In this document: positions 9,790 to 19,513 of the stretch, one piece after another
Layout: every line of letters starts with the position of its first letter
How positions within the stretch are numbered: the stretch's first letter is position 1
Assembly (NCBI RefSeq): GCF_014145665.1
Contig: NZ_JACHTD010000002.1
Location: 283,377 to 347,376 of the forward strand
DNA from: Myroides sp. NP-2
GTDB lineage: Bacteria > Bacteroidota > Bacteroidia > Flavobacteriales > Flavobacteriaceae
Length of the DNA stretch: 64,000 nucleotides
Direction: 5' to 3'
Notes under the pieces: generated by a model
Databases searched by the model: none
Seen by the model: the letters and a program-made list of their open reading frames with translations, nothing else
What the model was told of the DNA's origin: nothing
Made by a program: the position numbers and the translations under genes

Positions 9790-10203
9790 ATGACAAAACA
9801 AAACCAAACTTATTCAAAAGAAGAAAAGCTAAAAGCTAAAAAGCTTATAGATGAACTATTTATAACAGGAAAATCTGTTAGTAAATACCCACTTCGCTTG
9901 GTTTATATTGAGGTAAACGACCAAGATGCCCCCCCTTTACAAACCGGTGTTTCCGTGTCAAAACGCCATTTTAAAAAGGCGGTAGACCGAAATTATTACA
10001 AGCGTTTACTGCGCGAGTGCTATCGAAAAAACAAAACGCTAATCTTGGATCACGTGGACCAAAAGTTTGCAATGATGTTGTTTTATCAAACCAAAGATCG
10101 ATTGACCTATCAAGAGGTAGAATACAAGATGAAAGCCTTGTTCGAAAAATTTGTTCGTCAACACCAACAAACAACCCCAGAAAGTGATAATAAAACGATT
10201 TAA
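9790..10203 (+). CDS. rnpA: Ribonuclease P protein component
   Basis: This is the 137-residue protein subunit of RNase P, which matures tRNA 5' ends. It begins with the family pattern for binding the RNA (YSKEEKLKAKKLIDELF, then VSVSKRHFKKAVDRNYYKRLLRE, the RNR-type basic helix in its Bacteroidota form). It is very basic and of usual size. It is not next to rpmH or dnaA here, unlike in many other phyla. A strong terminator follows. Confidence 0.93.
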   Translation: MTKQNQTYSKEEKLKAKKLIDELFITGKSVSKYPLRLVYIEVNDQDAPPLQTGVSVSKRHFKKAVDRNYYKRLLRECYRKNKTLILDHVDQKFAMMLFYQTKDRLTYQEVEYKMKALFEKFVRQHQQTTPESDNKTI

Positions 10204-10281
10204 ATCGCTTTTACAATAGCGTTATAGAAATAGCAATTAAAATAAAAAAAAGCGTTTAAATCGCTTTAAATTACATCGCAT

Positions 10282-10321
10282 AAAAAAAGCGGAGCACATC
10301 GTTAAGTGCTCCGCTTTTTTT
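10282..10321. terminator. Bidirectional terminator between rnpA and DUF4837 gene
   Basis: The perfect stem GCGGAGCAC / GTGCTCCGC (10289-10297 with 10306-10314) has an A-run before and a T-run after, serving both convergent genes. Confidence 0.92.
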
Positions 10322-11312
10322 ATGGATTGATGCGCAGGGTGCGCATAATGGCTTCTAATTCGAGCAACACATTGCGCTTACTCATCGACGGATTATAGGT
10401 AAACCCCTCAAGAATTAAATAATATTTTTTGTCTTCTACTTTGGCAATATAGCTTAGATAGGGACCTCCCATAAAACTATTTTCCATATCCCAAATACCT
10501 GTTACTTCCAGAATTTCAACTCCATTGAGTTCAATCGTTCGACTGAGTGGTTCTGCATCGACAATCAAATTCATAAACGTATTTGATTCTGAAGAGTGAA
10601 CGTATTTTTCAACTACGGAATCCCTCAAAAAATTAATTTCTCTTGTCAATTCTCTTTTGTCCGTGGTCGATTTAATTCGCTCATACGGCAAGCAATAAAT
10701 TAAAATATTACTCGTTCCAGAAGCTATTTCTTTCTTGTACCACACAAAGCTATCATCTGTTAATACGCGTTTATACGACGCAGGCAGATCGAGCTTAATC
10801 TTGTATTTATGTTGCAAGAAATCAGCATCGCGCAACACACTTTCTTTGAATCGATCCTGCATTTCGCTAATTTCTTGATGGTGAAAGCGACTGATAATGG
10901 AATCTTTGTGCTTCAAGAAATTGTCTATTAGGCTTTTATTGTCCTTTCCCTCCACCACAAAAAAATGCTGCGGTTGAGCGTACTCGTTGATTAAAAGCTC
11001 AAATTTAGTGCGCTTTTCACTTGTTGACACATACAATATATGCTTACTACTCTTGGCGGTACTTTCAAATATACGGGGCGATTGCTGATCAATATCAAAT
11101 TTGGGTTCCACTGGCGTGATTCCCTCAATAGCTGCAGCCAAGTAATTTCGAATTGTATCTCCTACATTACTCAACCACAAATCGTCGTCAATAACCACCA
11201 AGACCTGGTTCACTTGACCTTGGGAAGGCAGTTGTGTTTCATCCTTTCGCGTGCGTTCACTACAACTCACACAAAAAGTCAAACAAACCATATAGAAAAT
11301 AAAATATCTCAA
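10320..11312 (-). CDS. DUF4837 family lipoprotein
   Basis: This 330-residue protein has a lipoprotein signal (lipobox Cys17, FCVSC). It matches my recollection of the DUF4837 family, which is common in Bacteroidota and has no known function. It begins 10 bp after the lytic transglycosylase gene on the same strand, so the two are probably co-expressed, hinting at an envelope role. The body is soluble with alternating strands and helices and no membrane segment after the signal. Confidence 0.75.
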   Translation of the reverse strand: MRYFIFYMVCLTFCVSCSERTRKDETQLPSQGQVNQVLVVIDDDLWLSNVGDTIRNYLAAAIEGITPVEPKFDIDQQSPRIFESTAKSSKHILYVSTSEKRTKFELLINEYAQPQHFFVVEGKDNKSLIDNFLKHKDSIISRFHHQEISEMQDRFKESVLRDADFLQHKYKIKLDLPASYKRVLTDDSFVWYKKEIASGTSNILIYCLPYERIKSTTDKRELTREINFLRDSVVEKYVHSSESNTFMNLIVDAEPLSRTIELNGVEILEVTGIWDMENSFMGGPYLSYIAKVEDKKYYLILEGFTYNPSMSKRNVLLELEAIMRTLRINP

Positions 11313-11322
11313 AGGATGTAAC

Positions 11323-12807
11323 TTAATTAATTCTCAATTTCATACCTGGTTGTAAGGTTGATTGATCACTCATATTGTTTAAAGCTTTCAACTTAGAAAT
11401 GGTTACACCTGGTAGATTTTTACTGATTGAATACAGAGAATCCCCTTTTTTAACAACGTAATATCCATTCGTTGAAGCTTGAGCAACCGTTGATTTCCCT
11501 ACGATTAATTTCTTACCAGGATAGATAACATTTGTTTTCATGTTGTTTAACTTTTTCAATTGAACAACAGAAAGACCGTATTTTTTGGCAATTACACCAA
11601 CGCTTTCACCCTTGCGAATGGTGTGATATTTATTGCGTACACTAGACGTTTGCGCAATGGCTATATCGTAATTCGGCTTCTCTTTGCGATTTTCCTCAAA
11701 ATCGACATAAGCATATACTTTTTCTTCATTCGACACTAATAAACCAGCGCGATCCAACGGTAAACGAAGGAAGTTTAATTCGCTAGAGGAATACGGAATG
11801 ACTTTTAATTTATAGGTTGGGTTTAAAAACTCCAATTCTTCTTCGCTGATGTCTAATAGTTTAGAAATTTGTTCAAAGCTCATCATGCGTTTCACTGCCA
11901 CAGTATCGGTTTGAACTAATTTCATTGGAATATTGTCATTGGCTTTGATTCCGTGCTCTTTGGCATATTCGAAAATATACATTGTTGCATAAAAAGCAGG
12001 CAGGTAGTTTTGGGTTTCACGCGGTAAATTTGGACGTATGTTCCAGTAATTAGTCAAGCCATTTGAGCGACGAATGGCCTTAGAAACGTTTCCAGGACCA
12101 GCGTTATACGAGGCTAATACCAAATCCCAATCGCCAAAAATGGTATAGAGGTCTCCTAAGAATTTGGCTGCTGCTTCAGATGCTTTTAACGGATCCACGC
12201 GATCGTCTTTAAAGGAAGAAACTTCCAAATTATACTGTTTTCCAGTGGCATACATAAACTGCCACAACCCGGTTGCTCCCATATGGGATACTGCTTTTGG
12301 GTTCAAGGCAGATTCAACAATTGTCAAATATTTGACTTCCAGCGGAATATTGTTTTTTGCTAATTGTTCTTCAAATAGGGGAAAATAGTATTCTGAAAGA
12401 CCTAATAGGCGTTCGAACGACTTTTTTCTCTTCTTTAAAAACGACTTAATCAATCGCTCCAAAGACTCGTTATACTCCACGTTAAATGGCGTTTTTTCAT
12501 TCAATAAAGCCAATCGTTCTTTCAAGACTTCGGTTGTTAAGCCATCGTATTCTCCAGCATCTTCACTAAAAAATTCATCCCCTGTTAAATCTGCATTCAT
12601 CTCCTCATACAAATCTTGGTTGATCAATTCACCTAGCCAGAGCTTTTCTATGCGCTCGCTAGTAGAATGATTGACAAAACTTGCTTTGATTGAATCCAAA
12701 TATACTTGTGGATCTAGTTCTTTCTTGCTTGCTTCTATTCCTTCTTGTGCATGTAAACTTAAAGATAATAGGCTAATAAGGGATAACGCTACTCCTTTGT
12801 AAATCAT
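11323..12807 (-). CDS. MltD-like lytic transglycosylase with two LysM domains
   Basis: This is a 494-residue exported murein hydrolase. The signal peptide covers about residues 1-20 (SLHA). The SLT domain carries catalytic E165 in IVESALNPKA and the following MGATGLWQFM. Two LysM peptidoglycan-binding repeats sit at about 393-436 and 449-494 (each of the form V.KGDS...I). It cleaves glycan strands with 1,6-anhydro ends during wall turnover. It lies 55 bp downstream of pgk and 10 bp upstream of the DUF4837 lipoprotein gene. Confidence 0.93.
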   Translation of the reverse strand: MIYKGVALSLISLLSLSLHAQEGIEASKKELDPQVYLDSIKASFVNHSTSERIEKLWLGELINQDLYEEMNADLTGDEFFSEDAGEYDGLTTEVLKERLALLNEKTPFNVEYNESLERLIKSFLKKRKKSFERLLGLSEYYFPLFEEQLAKNNIPLEVKYLTIVESALNPKAVSHMGATGLWQFMYATGKQYNLEVSSFKDDRVDPLKASEAAAKFLGDLYTIFGDWDLVLASYNAGPGNVSKAIRRSNGLTNYWNIRPNLPRETQNYLPAFYATMYIFEYAKEHGIKANDNIPMKLVQTDTVAVKRMMSFEQISKLLDISEEELEFLNPTYKLKVIPYSSSELNFLRLPLDRAGLLVSNEEKVYAYVDFEENRKEKPNYDIAIAQTSSVRNKYHTIRKGESVGVIAKKYGLSVVQLKKLNNMKTNVIYPGKKLIVGKSTVAQASTNGYYVVKKGDSLYSISKNLPGVTISKLKALNNMSDQSTLQPGMKLRIN

Positions 12808-12862
12808 AATTTTATATTTTGATATAGGGTATAGTCCACAACGCCAACTACACCCTATACTG

Positions 12863-14053
12863 TTATTCTTGTATTGCTTTGATACCAGGCAATATTTGTC
12901 CTTCCAACATTTCTAACATAGCTCCTCCACCCGTAGATACATAACTCATTTTCGGTGCTAATCCAAATTGCTTCACAGCGGCTACAGAGTCTCCCCCTCC
13001 TACTAAAGAAAATGTACCCTTAGTTGTTGCCTCTGCGATGAAGTTTCCTAATTCAATGGTTCCATTGGCAAATTTCTCCATTTCAAATACCCCTAGTGGT
13101 CCATTCCAAAGAATAATTTTAGAATCCAAAATTACCTTTTTCAAACTCCCAAGTGTTTCTGGCCCGACATCAAGTCCTTGCCATCCCACAGGAATTGCCT
13201 TTACATCGACAATTTGCGTCTGAGCGTCTGCTGAAAATGCATTCGCTGCGACTACGTCAATAGGCAAGTGAATCTCCACGTTTTTTTCCTTAGCCTGCTC
13301 TAAAATACGCAATGCCAATTCAATTTTATCATCTTCACAAATGGAATCGCCAATAGCTCCCCCAAGTGCTTTGACAAAAGTAAACGCCATACCACCTCCA
13401 ATAATCATGTGGTCTACTTTGTCTAAAATATTTTCAATTATCGTAATTTTAGAAGACACTTTTGATCCTCCCAAAATTGCTGTAACTGGTTTATCTGTAC
13501 TGTGTAAAACTTTATTGATACTTTCAATTTCTTTAGCTAACAAATAACCAAAGCACTTGTCATTTGGAAAAAATTTGGCTACAATTGTCGTTGAAGCATG
13601 GGCGCGATGCGCTGTACCAAAAGCATCGTTAATATAAAAATCAGCCAGTGAAGCCAAAGCAGCAGCAAATTGCTCCTCTCCTTTTTCTTCTTCTGCGTAG
13701 AAACGCAAGTTTTCCAACAAAAGAACATCTCCCGCTTTGCTGTTGGCAACTGCTTGTTTCGCAGTATCGCCAATACAATCGTCAACAAACGTAACTTTTG
13801 TACCTAAGACTTCTTGCACTTTAGCCGCAATATGTCGCAGTGAATACGCTTGGTTTTTTTCTCCTTTTGGACGACCCAGATGAGAAACCAAAATGGCTAC
13901 TCCACCCGATTTAATCACTTTCTCAATTGTGGGTTTTGCCGCTTCAATACGATTGGTGTCTGTCACCTCAAAAGCATCGTTTAACGGCACATTAAAATCA
14001 ACGCGAATTAAAACTTTTTTATCATTAAAATTCACAGTATCAATTGTTTTCAT
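12863..14053 (-). CDS. pgk: Phosphoglycerate kinase
   Basis: This 396-residue glycolytic enzyme converts 1,3-bisphosphoglycerate and ADP to 3-phosphoglycerate and ATP. The N-terminal signature is VLIRVDFNVPLN, followed by the substrate-binding SHLGRPKG and the nucleotide-site loop GGGDSVAAVKQFG near the C-terminus. Full length for the family. It appears to be the first gene of a minus-strand group with the lytic transglycosylase and the DUF4837 protein. Confidence 0.97.
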   Translation of the reverse strand: MKTIDTVNFNDKKVLIRVDFNVPLNDAFEVTDTNRIEAAKPTIEKVIKSGGVAILVSHLGRPKGEKNQAYSLRHIAAKVQEVLGTKVTFVDDCIGDTAKQAVANSKAGDVLLLENLRFYAEEEKGEEQFAAALASLADFYINDAFGTAHRAHASTTIVAKFFPNDKCFGYLLAKEIESINKVLHSTDKPVTAILGGSKVSSKITIIENILDKVDHMIIGGGMAFTFVKALGGAIGDSICEDDKIELALRILEQAKEKNVEIHLPIDVVAANAFSADAQTQIVDVKAIPVGWQGLDVGPETLGSLKKVILDSKIILWNGPLGVFEMEKFANGTIELGNFIAEATTKGTFSLVGGGDSVAAVKQFGLAPKMSYVSTGGGAMLEMLEGQILPGIKAIQE

Positions 14054-14087
14054 AGTTGTATTTTTCTATAATAGGTTCCAATTAACG

Positions 14088-14095
14088 CAAATATA
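14088..14095 (-). promoter_or_regulatory. -7 promoter element of pgk
   Basis: On the minus strand this reads TATATTTG (TAnnTTTG), 34 bp before the pgk ATG. A TTTG lies 15 bp further upstream, closer than the usual spacing. Confidence 0.4.
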
Positions 14096-14253
14096 AATCT
14101 TTTTAAAATCCAAATTACGTTTATTTTAATTATTATCTTAATTTTCTCTTGGCAATTGTCTTCCAAAACGCGAATCAAATTGTTGCCCAAACAGGAGGAA
14201 GTTTTCTTTTCCAAGACATTCTCATACCCAAAGAATTCCATTATATTTGCATT

Positions 14254-15399
14254 ATGTTATTTTCAGAAATAGTTGGTCAAAACCACATCAAAAATCACTT
14301 AGTACAAAGTGCCGAATCCGGTCGAATCCCGCATGCCCAATTATTTATTGGTCAAGAAGGTACTGGAACATTAGCGATGGCCATTGCCTATGCGCAATAC
14401 CTACTTTGTCGCAATGTAGGTGGTGAAAACACAGGCGGAAATGAAAGTTGTAATATCAAGTTTAATGCCTTGATGCATCCCGATCTACACTTTGTCTATC
14501 CGGTGGCAACAACAACTGAAGTTAGCAAACATCCTACAAGTGATAAATTTGCCGAAGCTTGGCGTATTTTTATCAAAAACAACCCCTATGGCAGCTTATT
14601 TGATTGGTACAACCACATTGACATTCAAAATAAACAAGGGCAAATTGGCGTGGATGAAGCAGGAGAAATCCTCAAAAAACTAGCGTTGAAATCCTACGAA
14701 GGTGGATATAAAATTATGATTATTTGGATGGCCGATAAACTCAATACAGAAGCGTCCAATAAGATTTTAAAAATTTTAGAAGAACCGCCTGCCAAGACGA
14801 TTTTTATTCTAATTGCCGAAAACGAAACTTCCATCTTACAGACGATCTTATCGCGTTGTCAGTTGTTGCGTTTTACGGCATTAAACAGCGTTGAAATCGA
14901 ACAAGCCTTAATCAATCAGGGGTGTGACAAGCAGCAAGCGGCTTTGCTTGCTCGTCAAGCTCAAGGCAATTACAACAAAGCATTGCAGTTACAGCGCAAT
15001 GGTGCCGATTCCACGGATTTTGAACAGAAATTTGTCACTTGGGTTCGCGCGGCTTTTCGCGCCAAGGGCAATGCAGCAGTCATTAAAGATCTCGTTGATT
15101 GGAGTGAGGACTTAGCCACCATAGGCCGTGAACAACAAAAACAATTTTTGGAATTTTGTATTGAATTGTTTCGACAAGCGCTGCTTTACAACTACCAATC
15201 GCCCGATTTGGTTTACTACCAAACATCAGTCGACCGATTTAAACTGCAAAACTTTGCCCCATTTGTCAATGGCGCAAATATTGAAGAGATTTTTGAGGAA
15301 TTATCCAACGCAATTTACCATATTGAACGCAATGGTAACAGCAAAATGATTTTTACAGATCTCTCTATTAAATTAACTCGATTAATCCATAAAAAATAG
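14254..15399 (+). CDS. holB: DNA polymerase III subunit delta' (HolB)
   Basis: This is a 381-residue clamp-loader subunit. The ATG at 14254 is chosen because MLFSEIVGQ is the normal family start; the frame extends 35 codons further upstream without similarity. The P-loop region reads GQEGTGTLA, lacking the Lys of a working Walker A, which is characteristic of delta'. Sensor-like ILKILEEPPAKTIFIL and SRCQLLRF are present. A TATATTTG at 14242-14249, just before the ATG, may be its promoter. It is divergent from pgk and convergent with the helicase. Confidence 0.9.
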   Translation: MLFSEIVGQNHIKNHLVQSAESGRIPHAQLFIGQEGTGTLAMAIAYAQYLLCRNVGGENTGGNESCNIKFNALMHPDLHFVYPVATTTEVSKHPTSDKFAEAWRIFIKNNPYGSLFDWYNHIDIQNKQGQIGVDEAGEILKKLALKSYEGGYKIMIIWMADKLNTEASNKILKILEEPPAKTIFILIAENETSILQTILSRCQLLRFTALNSVEIEQALINQGCDKQQAALLARQAQGNYNKALQLQRNGADSTDFEQKFVTWVRAAFRAKGNAAVIKDLVDWSEDLATIGREQQKQFLEFCIELFRQALLYNYQSPDLVYYQTSVDRFKLQNFAPFVNGANIEEIFEELSNAIYHIERNGNSKMIFTDLSIKLTRLIHKK

Positions 15400-15404
15400 C
15401 GAAA

Positions 15405-17690
15405 CTAATCGGTTTCGCTATCGGGTAAAGTGCGTTGATATAATTTTAATTCTTCCCATGTAAATTCGTTGGCTGAAGCCGCTTTAAGGTCTGCAAGCGA
15501 TTTGCCCTCGTGTTGTGAAAACACCTCGCTTAAACGCTTTATTTTCGCTTGGTCTAACACTTCGTGCAATTCAATTTTTCCATCGCTGATCAATTTAGCC
15601 AAATGAGAATATATAGTGGTAGGCGTCAATTTGCGTTCTGCAGCTATCGCATCTACACGCAGACCTTCCATCCACAACTCATACGTTAGAACAAAAGTGC
15701 TTTTCTTCTTTTCTTTTTTCTGGTTGTCTTTAGACTTTAAATCTTCTATAAGGTCGTAATCATCCTGTAGATCCAATCTAGTGGTGAGCAATAAAGAGGC
15801 AATGTGGGTCAGGTGATTGATGCGGTACTCCCCTATTTCTAAACTGCGTAGATTTTCTTTGGTTATACGTTCTTTTTTAATGACTAAATCAACCAAAAGT
15901 TTGGTTTTTTTCAGGTCTAAAACTGCTTTAATTGTCTGATCTTCCAATTCCTCTAATTCGGAGAAAAAAGTCTTCATTTGTCGCTTTCCACGTACTTGTG
16001 CCATGGTAAACAACAGCTCAAATACCACGTGATCTAAGGAAGGGAAAAAATACGCATAGGCTTTGTCCACACGCTCTTTGACAAAGTGAATATCCACGGG
16101 TTGTTGATAAAAAATATGGCTGAGTTGTTTAGTAAACTTATCGGCTAATAGCACGAGTTCTTCCAAGGTCTGAACAATTTTTAACGTCCAACTTTTATAG
16201 TCATTCTTTTTACTTTTATCGTTTTCCTCTCCGTAGGAGTACAAGTGATTGCGCCAATTCTGGCACAATCCTTTCCACGAATAAGCACCGATCAATTTCT
16301 CTTCCAAAAAAAGTAGGGTTTGCTTGAGCACTTCTTGTTCTAAAGTGTCTTTGTCCGCCTTATTTTTGGCATATTGCATCACATCGAAGTCGTTCTTTAG
16401 ACCATTCATTTGAATTGGCGATAATAGAACCAATCCCTGCAGCGATTTTAATCGAGACAAGGCAACATAAGCCTGACCAGGTAAAAATACCTTAGAAACG
16501 TCTAAAATTGCTTTTTCAAAGGTCAATCCTTGACTCTTGTGAACCGTAATAGCCCAAGCCAGTTTTAAAGGGTAATGTGTAAAGGTTCCCAAAAGCTCCT
16601 CTTCTATTTCCTTAGAATTGGGATTGACCTTATACCGAATATTTTGCCATTCATATCGCTCTACTTCAATCACCTCATTTTCCTCAGGGAACTTAACAAA
16701 AATCTCCTTGCTACTCAACTTTTGTATAATCCCCATCTTGCCGTTGTAATATTTCTTCTCGAAGGATAAATCGTTTTTTACAAAGATGACCTGCGCCCCC
16801 ACTTTTAAATGCAACTGATTTTCAATGGGGTAAATAGACGTAGGGAAATCACCAACCACTTCAGCTTGATAAGTATAAGCCTTTGCCGCTAAGGCCGCTA
16901 AGGAGTCGGAATTAATCGTATCTGCTTTGGCGTTATGCGTAGTTAAGGTAATATAGCCTTGCGCTTTATTTTGATCAAAGGTTGGGTTTACATACTGATT
17001 GAGTACTTGTAAATCCAAGGGAGTAATCGTGTTATTGCGCAAGTTATTTAATATTTTAATAAAAGCATCATCTGATTGTCGATAGACTTTGTCTAATTCG
17101 ATATACAGTGGTGGATTGGATTGAACAATCAAGGAGTGAAAGAAATATGAACCATCGTAATACCTTCTCAAGACCTCCCATTCTTCGTTTTTCACCACGG
17201 GAGGTAATTGCAACAAATCGCCTATAAAAAGCAACTGAACCCCGCCAAAGGGCTGATTATTGCGTCGAACCGTTTGCAACATAAAATCCATCGCATCTAG
17301 TACATCGGCGCGAAGCATACTCACCTCGTCAACGATGAGCAATTCTAAATTGCGAAACAGCGAACGACGTACATTACTCATGCGGAAATGCTTCTTAATC
17401 GACACCCGATTTTCAAATTTTACGTATTCACTAAATATAGGTGGGTTTACTGCATCCGGAATAAAGGCAGCTAAGGGAAAGTGAAAAAAAGAATGTATCG
17501 TAACACCTCCAGCATTCAAGGCTGCAATACCTGTTGGAGCAACAATAACCGTATTTTTATGCGTGCTTTTGACAATCTCTTTCAACAATGTGGTCTTTCC
17601 CGTTCCCGCTTTTCCCGTTAAAAAAATGGACTGCTTGGTCTCGTTGATAAACTGTAAAACGTACTTGGCTTCGCTTGAAAAATTTTCCAT
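15405..17690 (-). CDS. PIF1-like AAA/superfamily 1 helicase with C-terminal helix-turn-helix
   Basis: This is a 761-residue protein. Walker A is GKAGTGKT (26-33) and Walker B is LLIVDEVSM. The late helicase motifs TVHKSQG and YVALSRLKSLQGL are those of PIF1/RecD2-type helicases. The last ~100 residues resemble the HTH_40 domain often fused to such helicases in Bacteroidota (YELWMEGLRVDAIAAERKL). It should unwind DNA with 5'-3' polarity by analogy; its pathway is unknown. It ends 5 bp from the end of convergent holB. Confidence 0.88.
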   Translation of the reverse strand: MENFSSEAKYVLQFINETKQSIFLTGKAGTGKTTLLKEIVKSTHKNTVIVAPTGIAALNAGGVTIHSFFHFPLAAFIPDAVNPPIFSEYVKFENRVSIKKHFRMSNVRRSLFRNLELLIVDEVSMLRADVLDAMDFMLQTVRRNNQPFGGVQLLFIGDLLQLPPVVKNEEWEVLRRYYDGSYFFHSLIVQSNPPLYIELDKVYRQSDDAFIKILNNLRNNTITPLDLQVLNQYVNPTFDQNKAQGYITLTTHNAKADTINSDSLAALAAKAYTYQAEVVGDFPTSIYPIENQLHLKVGAQVIFVKNDLSFEKKYYNGKMGIIQKLSSKEIFVKFPEENEVIEVERYEWQNIRYKVNPNSKEIEEELLGTFTHYPLKLAWAITVHKSQGLTFEKAILDVSKVFLPGQAYVALSRLKSLQGLVLLSPIQMNGLKNDFDVMQYAKNKADKDTLEQEVLKQTLLFLEEKLIGAYSWKGLCQNWRNHLYSYGEENDKSKKNDYKSWTLKIVQTLEELVLLADKFTKQLSHIFYQQPVDIHFVKERVDKAYAYFFPSLDHVVFELLFTMAQVRGKRQMKTFFSELEELEDQTIKAVLDLKKTKLLVDLVIKKERITKENLRSLEIGEYRINHLTHIASLLLTTRLDLQDDYDLIEDLKSKDNQKKEKKKSTFVLTYELWMEGLRVDAIAAERKLTPTTIYSHLAKLISDGKIELHEVLDQAKIKRLSEVFSQHEGKSLADLKAASANEFTWEELKLYQRTLPDSETD

Positions 17691-17730
17691 TTTTTGAGGT
17701 AAGATAAAACTTAAATTGGTTTTAAAATAA

Positions 17731-17760
17731 AAATAGCCCTAAGAATGCTTAGGACTATTT
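17731..17760 (-). terminator. Terminator after Skp/OmpH-like gene
   Basis: A 13-bp stem (17731-17743 with 17748-17760) has one G-U pair. On the minus strand it is followed by a T-rich run. Confidence 0.75.
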
Positions 17761-17785
17761 GAATAATATACGTAATTAAATATTC

Positions 17786-18385
17786 TTATTTTTCTTCTTT
17801 TGTTGCTGGAGTTTCCTCTGCTTTCTTATCGTCTACAGTTGAAGCAGCAAATGTACCTGAATACTTTGCATTCAATTCTTTGATGATGGCATCCGTAATA
17901 TTGTACTCTTCTTTACCGAAAATTACAGTGGAAGCTTCTTCTGTATTAAATACATAGTCTAAACTCTTTTTCTTCGCATAGTCAGCAATGTGTGTTTTCA
18001 CTTTTTTCACTACTGAATCCATTTCTTTTGCGCTAGCAGCTTGTAATTCTTGAAACATCGACTGTTGTTTCATTTGAATTTGTTGCTCTTTACGTTGTAA
18101 CTCTCCTCCTTTTTGTTGAGCCCACGCTTGTCCTTTTTGTGCTGCGTTATTTTGGAAATTTTGAATCTCTCGTTGAAATTGTGCAATTTCTCCTTCTAGC
18201 TCTTTTCCTTTCTCTTCAGATTTTATTTTGTATTTCGATTCAATATCTTTTACCTCTTGATATTCTGTCATTAATTTAGAAGAATCAATATACGCAGTTT
18301 TAAATTCTGTTGCAGCAGAGTTTGTATTGTTGTTACAAGAAAATAACAATCCAGCTAATCCTAATACGAAAATACCTTTTTTCAT
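17786..18385 (-). CDS. OmpH/Skp-family periplasmic chaperone, lipoprotein form
   Basis: This is a 200-residue protein from the ATG at 18385; a 7-codon upstream extension is unlikely because MKKGIFVLGLAGLLFSC is a clean lipoprotein signal (Cys17). Residues ~35-120 form a long Gln/Lys-rich coiled coil as in Skp, which holds unfolded outer-membrane proteins in tentacle-like helices. The region AKKKSLDYVFNTEEA is the usual Skp/OmpH C-terminal strand. The tail is Ala/Glu/Lys-rich and disordered. Lipidation is unusual compared with E. coli Skp. Confidence 0.85.
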   Translation of the reverse strand: MKKGIFVLGLAGLLFSCNNNTNSAATEFKTAYIDSSKLMTEYQEVKDIESKYKIKSEEKGKELEGEIAQFQREIQNFQNNAAQKGQAWAQQKGGELQRKEQQIQMKQQSMFQELQAASAKEMDSVVKKVKTHIADYAKKKSLDYVFNTEEASTVIFGKEEYNITDAIIKELNAKYSGTFAASTVDDKKAEETPATKEEK

Positions 18386-18652
18386 TTTTGATTTTTTTAA
18401 AAACATGTAAAATTAAAAAAACTTTTAATGTATACTACATTATTTCAATTTATATATTCCGATAAATATAACTTATAAAGATAGTATAAACAATAGAAAT
18501 AAACTATTAATACTAGCTATAATAGCTTCTTTCTTATCCACGATCTATATTTTGCTATACGAAGTATTGACTCAACTAAAAAAAGTAGCTTAAAACACTT
18601 TAAAATAAGAAAAACAGTTCAATACCTACAGTTTTTACGCCATCCTTGTGTT

Positions 18653-19513
18653 TTAGTTTATTTTAGACAGGCAATAAATTAAAGAAGAATATTCCATCGT
18701 ATTTCTCGCTTCAACATTGGAACGCAAACCAACAAATAAAGCTTTACCCCAATTTCGCTTTCCTGTTTTATACTGTTCCGACAAAAGGGAAACATAAAAG
18801 CTATCAAACAGCATCGGATGAAGTTCGTCGACAGTAAAATCAAAAAGTGAAAAAATACGCGGAATCGAAGATTGAGAAAAATGCCAAAGATGTCTTGGTA
18901 CGTCAAAGGCTGCCCAATACTCTTTGTAATAAACAGCATCATAGGACTTATAATTAGGCACGGCGACGATTAATTTACCTCCAGGTTTCAACAAGCGATT
19001 CAATTCAACGATTTGTTCTTCTAAGTTAGGAATATGTTCCAACACATGCCATAGGGTGATTACATCAAATGTATGAGCTTCCAATTCACTCAATTTTTTT
19101 ACTAAAGTAATTCCCTTCGCTTTTGCTTTGGCAAAAGCATGCTCATTTGGCTCATAGCCTGTAGTGGCCCATCCGCTCTTTTTCGCTTCTACCAAAAAAT
19201 CACCTGTACCACAGCCAATATCCAAAAGCGTTCCCACTGTATTATTTTGTTTGAAAAGCAAATCTACTTTTCTGCGTAAAGCAATGCGCTTTATACCTTG
19301 ATAAATTCGTTCAAAAAAATTGCGCTTGCCATCCGTATGCGAAATATAATTCTCACTTAGATAGTAGTTGTTCAAATTTTCTTTTGCTGGAACAGGATCT
19401 GTAAGCAGTAAATCATAAGCGCGATTATAGAACAAGGAAAATACTTCTTTTGAAACAGCGTGATCTTGCACCGTTAAAAATTTCTCATCTTTTGTAAAAT
19501 TCAATTTTTCCAT
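18653..19513 (-). CDS. Class I SAM-dependent methyltransferase
   Basis: This is a 286-residue methyltransferase. SAM-binding motif I is LLDIGCGTGDF (98-104 core); the acidic and post-motif segments follow as ITLWHVLEHIPN and LLKPGGKLIVAVPN. An N-terminal ~60-residue extension and a C-terminal region of aromatic-rich helices resemble methyltransferases of glycan or small-molecule metabolism. The substrate is unknown. It stands alone on the minus strand, next to a long non-coding stretch. Confidence 0.85.
   Translation of the reverse strand: MEKLNFTKDEKFLTVQDHAVSKEVFSLFYNRAYDLLLTDPVPAKENLNNYYLSENYISHTDGKRNFFERIYQGIKRIALRRKVDLLFKQNNTVGTLLDIGCGTGDFLVEAKKSGWATTGYEPNEHAFAKAKAKGITLVKKLSELEAHTFDVITLWHVLEHIPNLEEQIVELNRLLKPGGKLIVAVPNYKSYDAVYYKEYWAAFDVPRHLWHFSQSSIPRIFSLFDFTVDELHPMLFDSFYVSLLSEQYKTGKRNWGKALFVGLRSNVEARNTMEYSSLIYCLSKIN

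Noticed and set aside
18534..18542. Isolated TTATCCACG resembling a DnaA box
   Set aside because: A single copy far from the cluster; expected by chance in AT-rich DNA.
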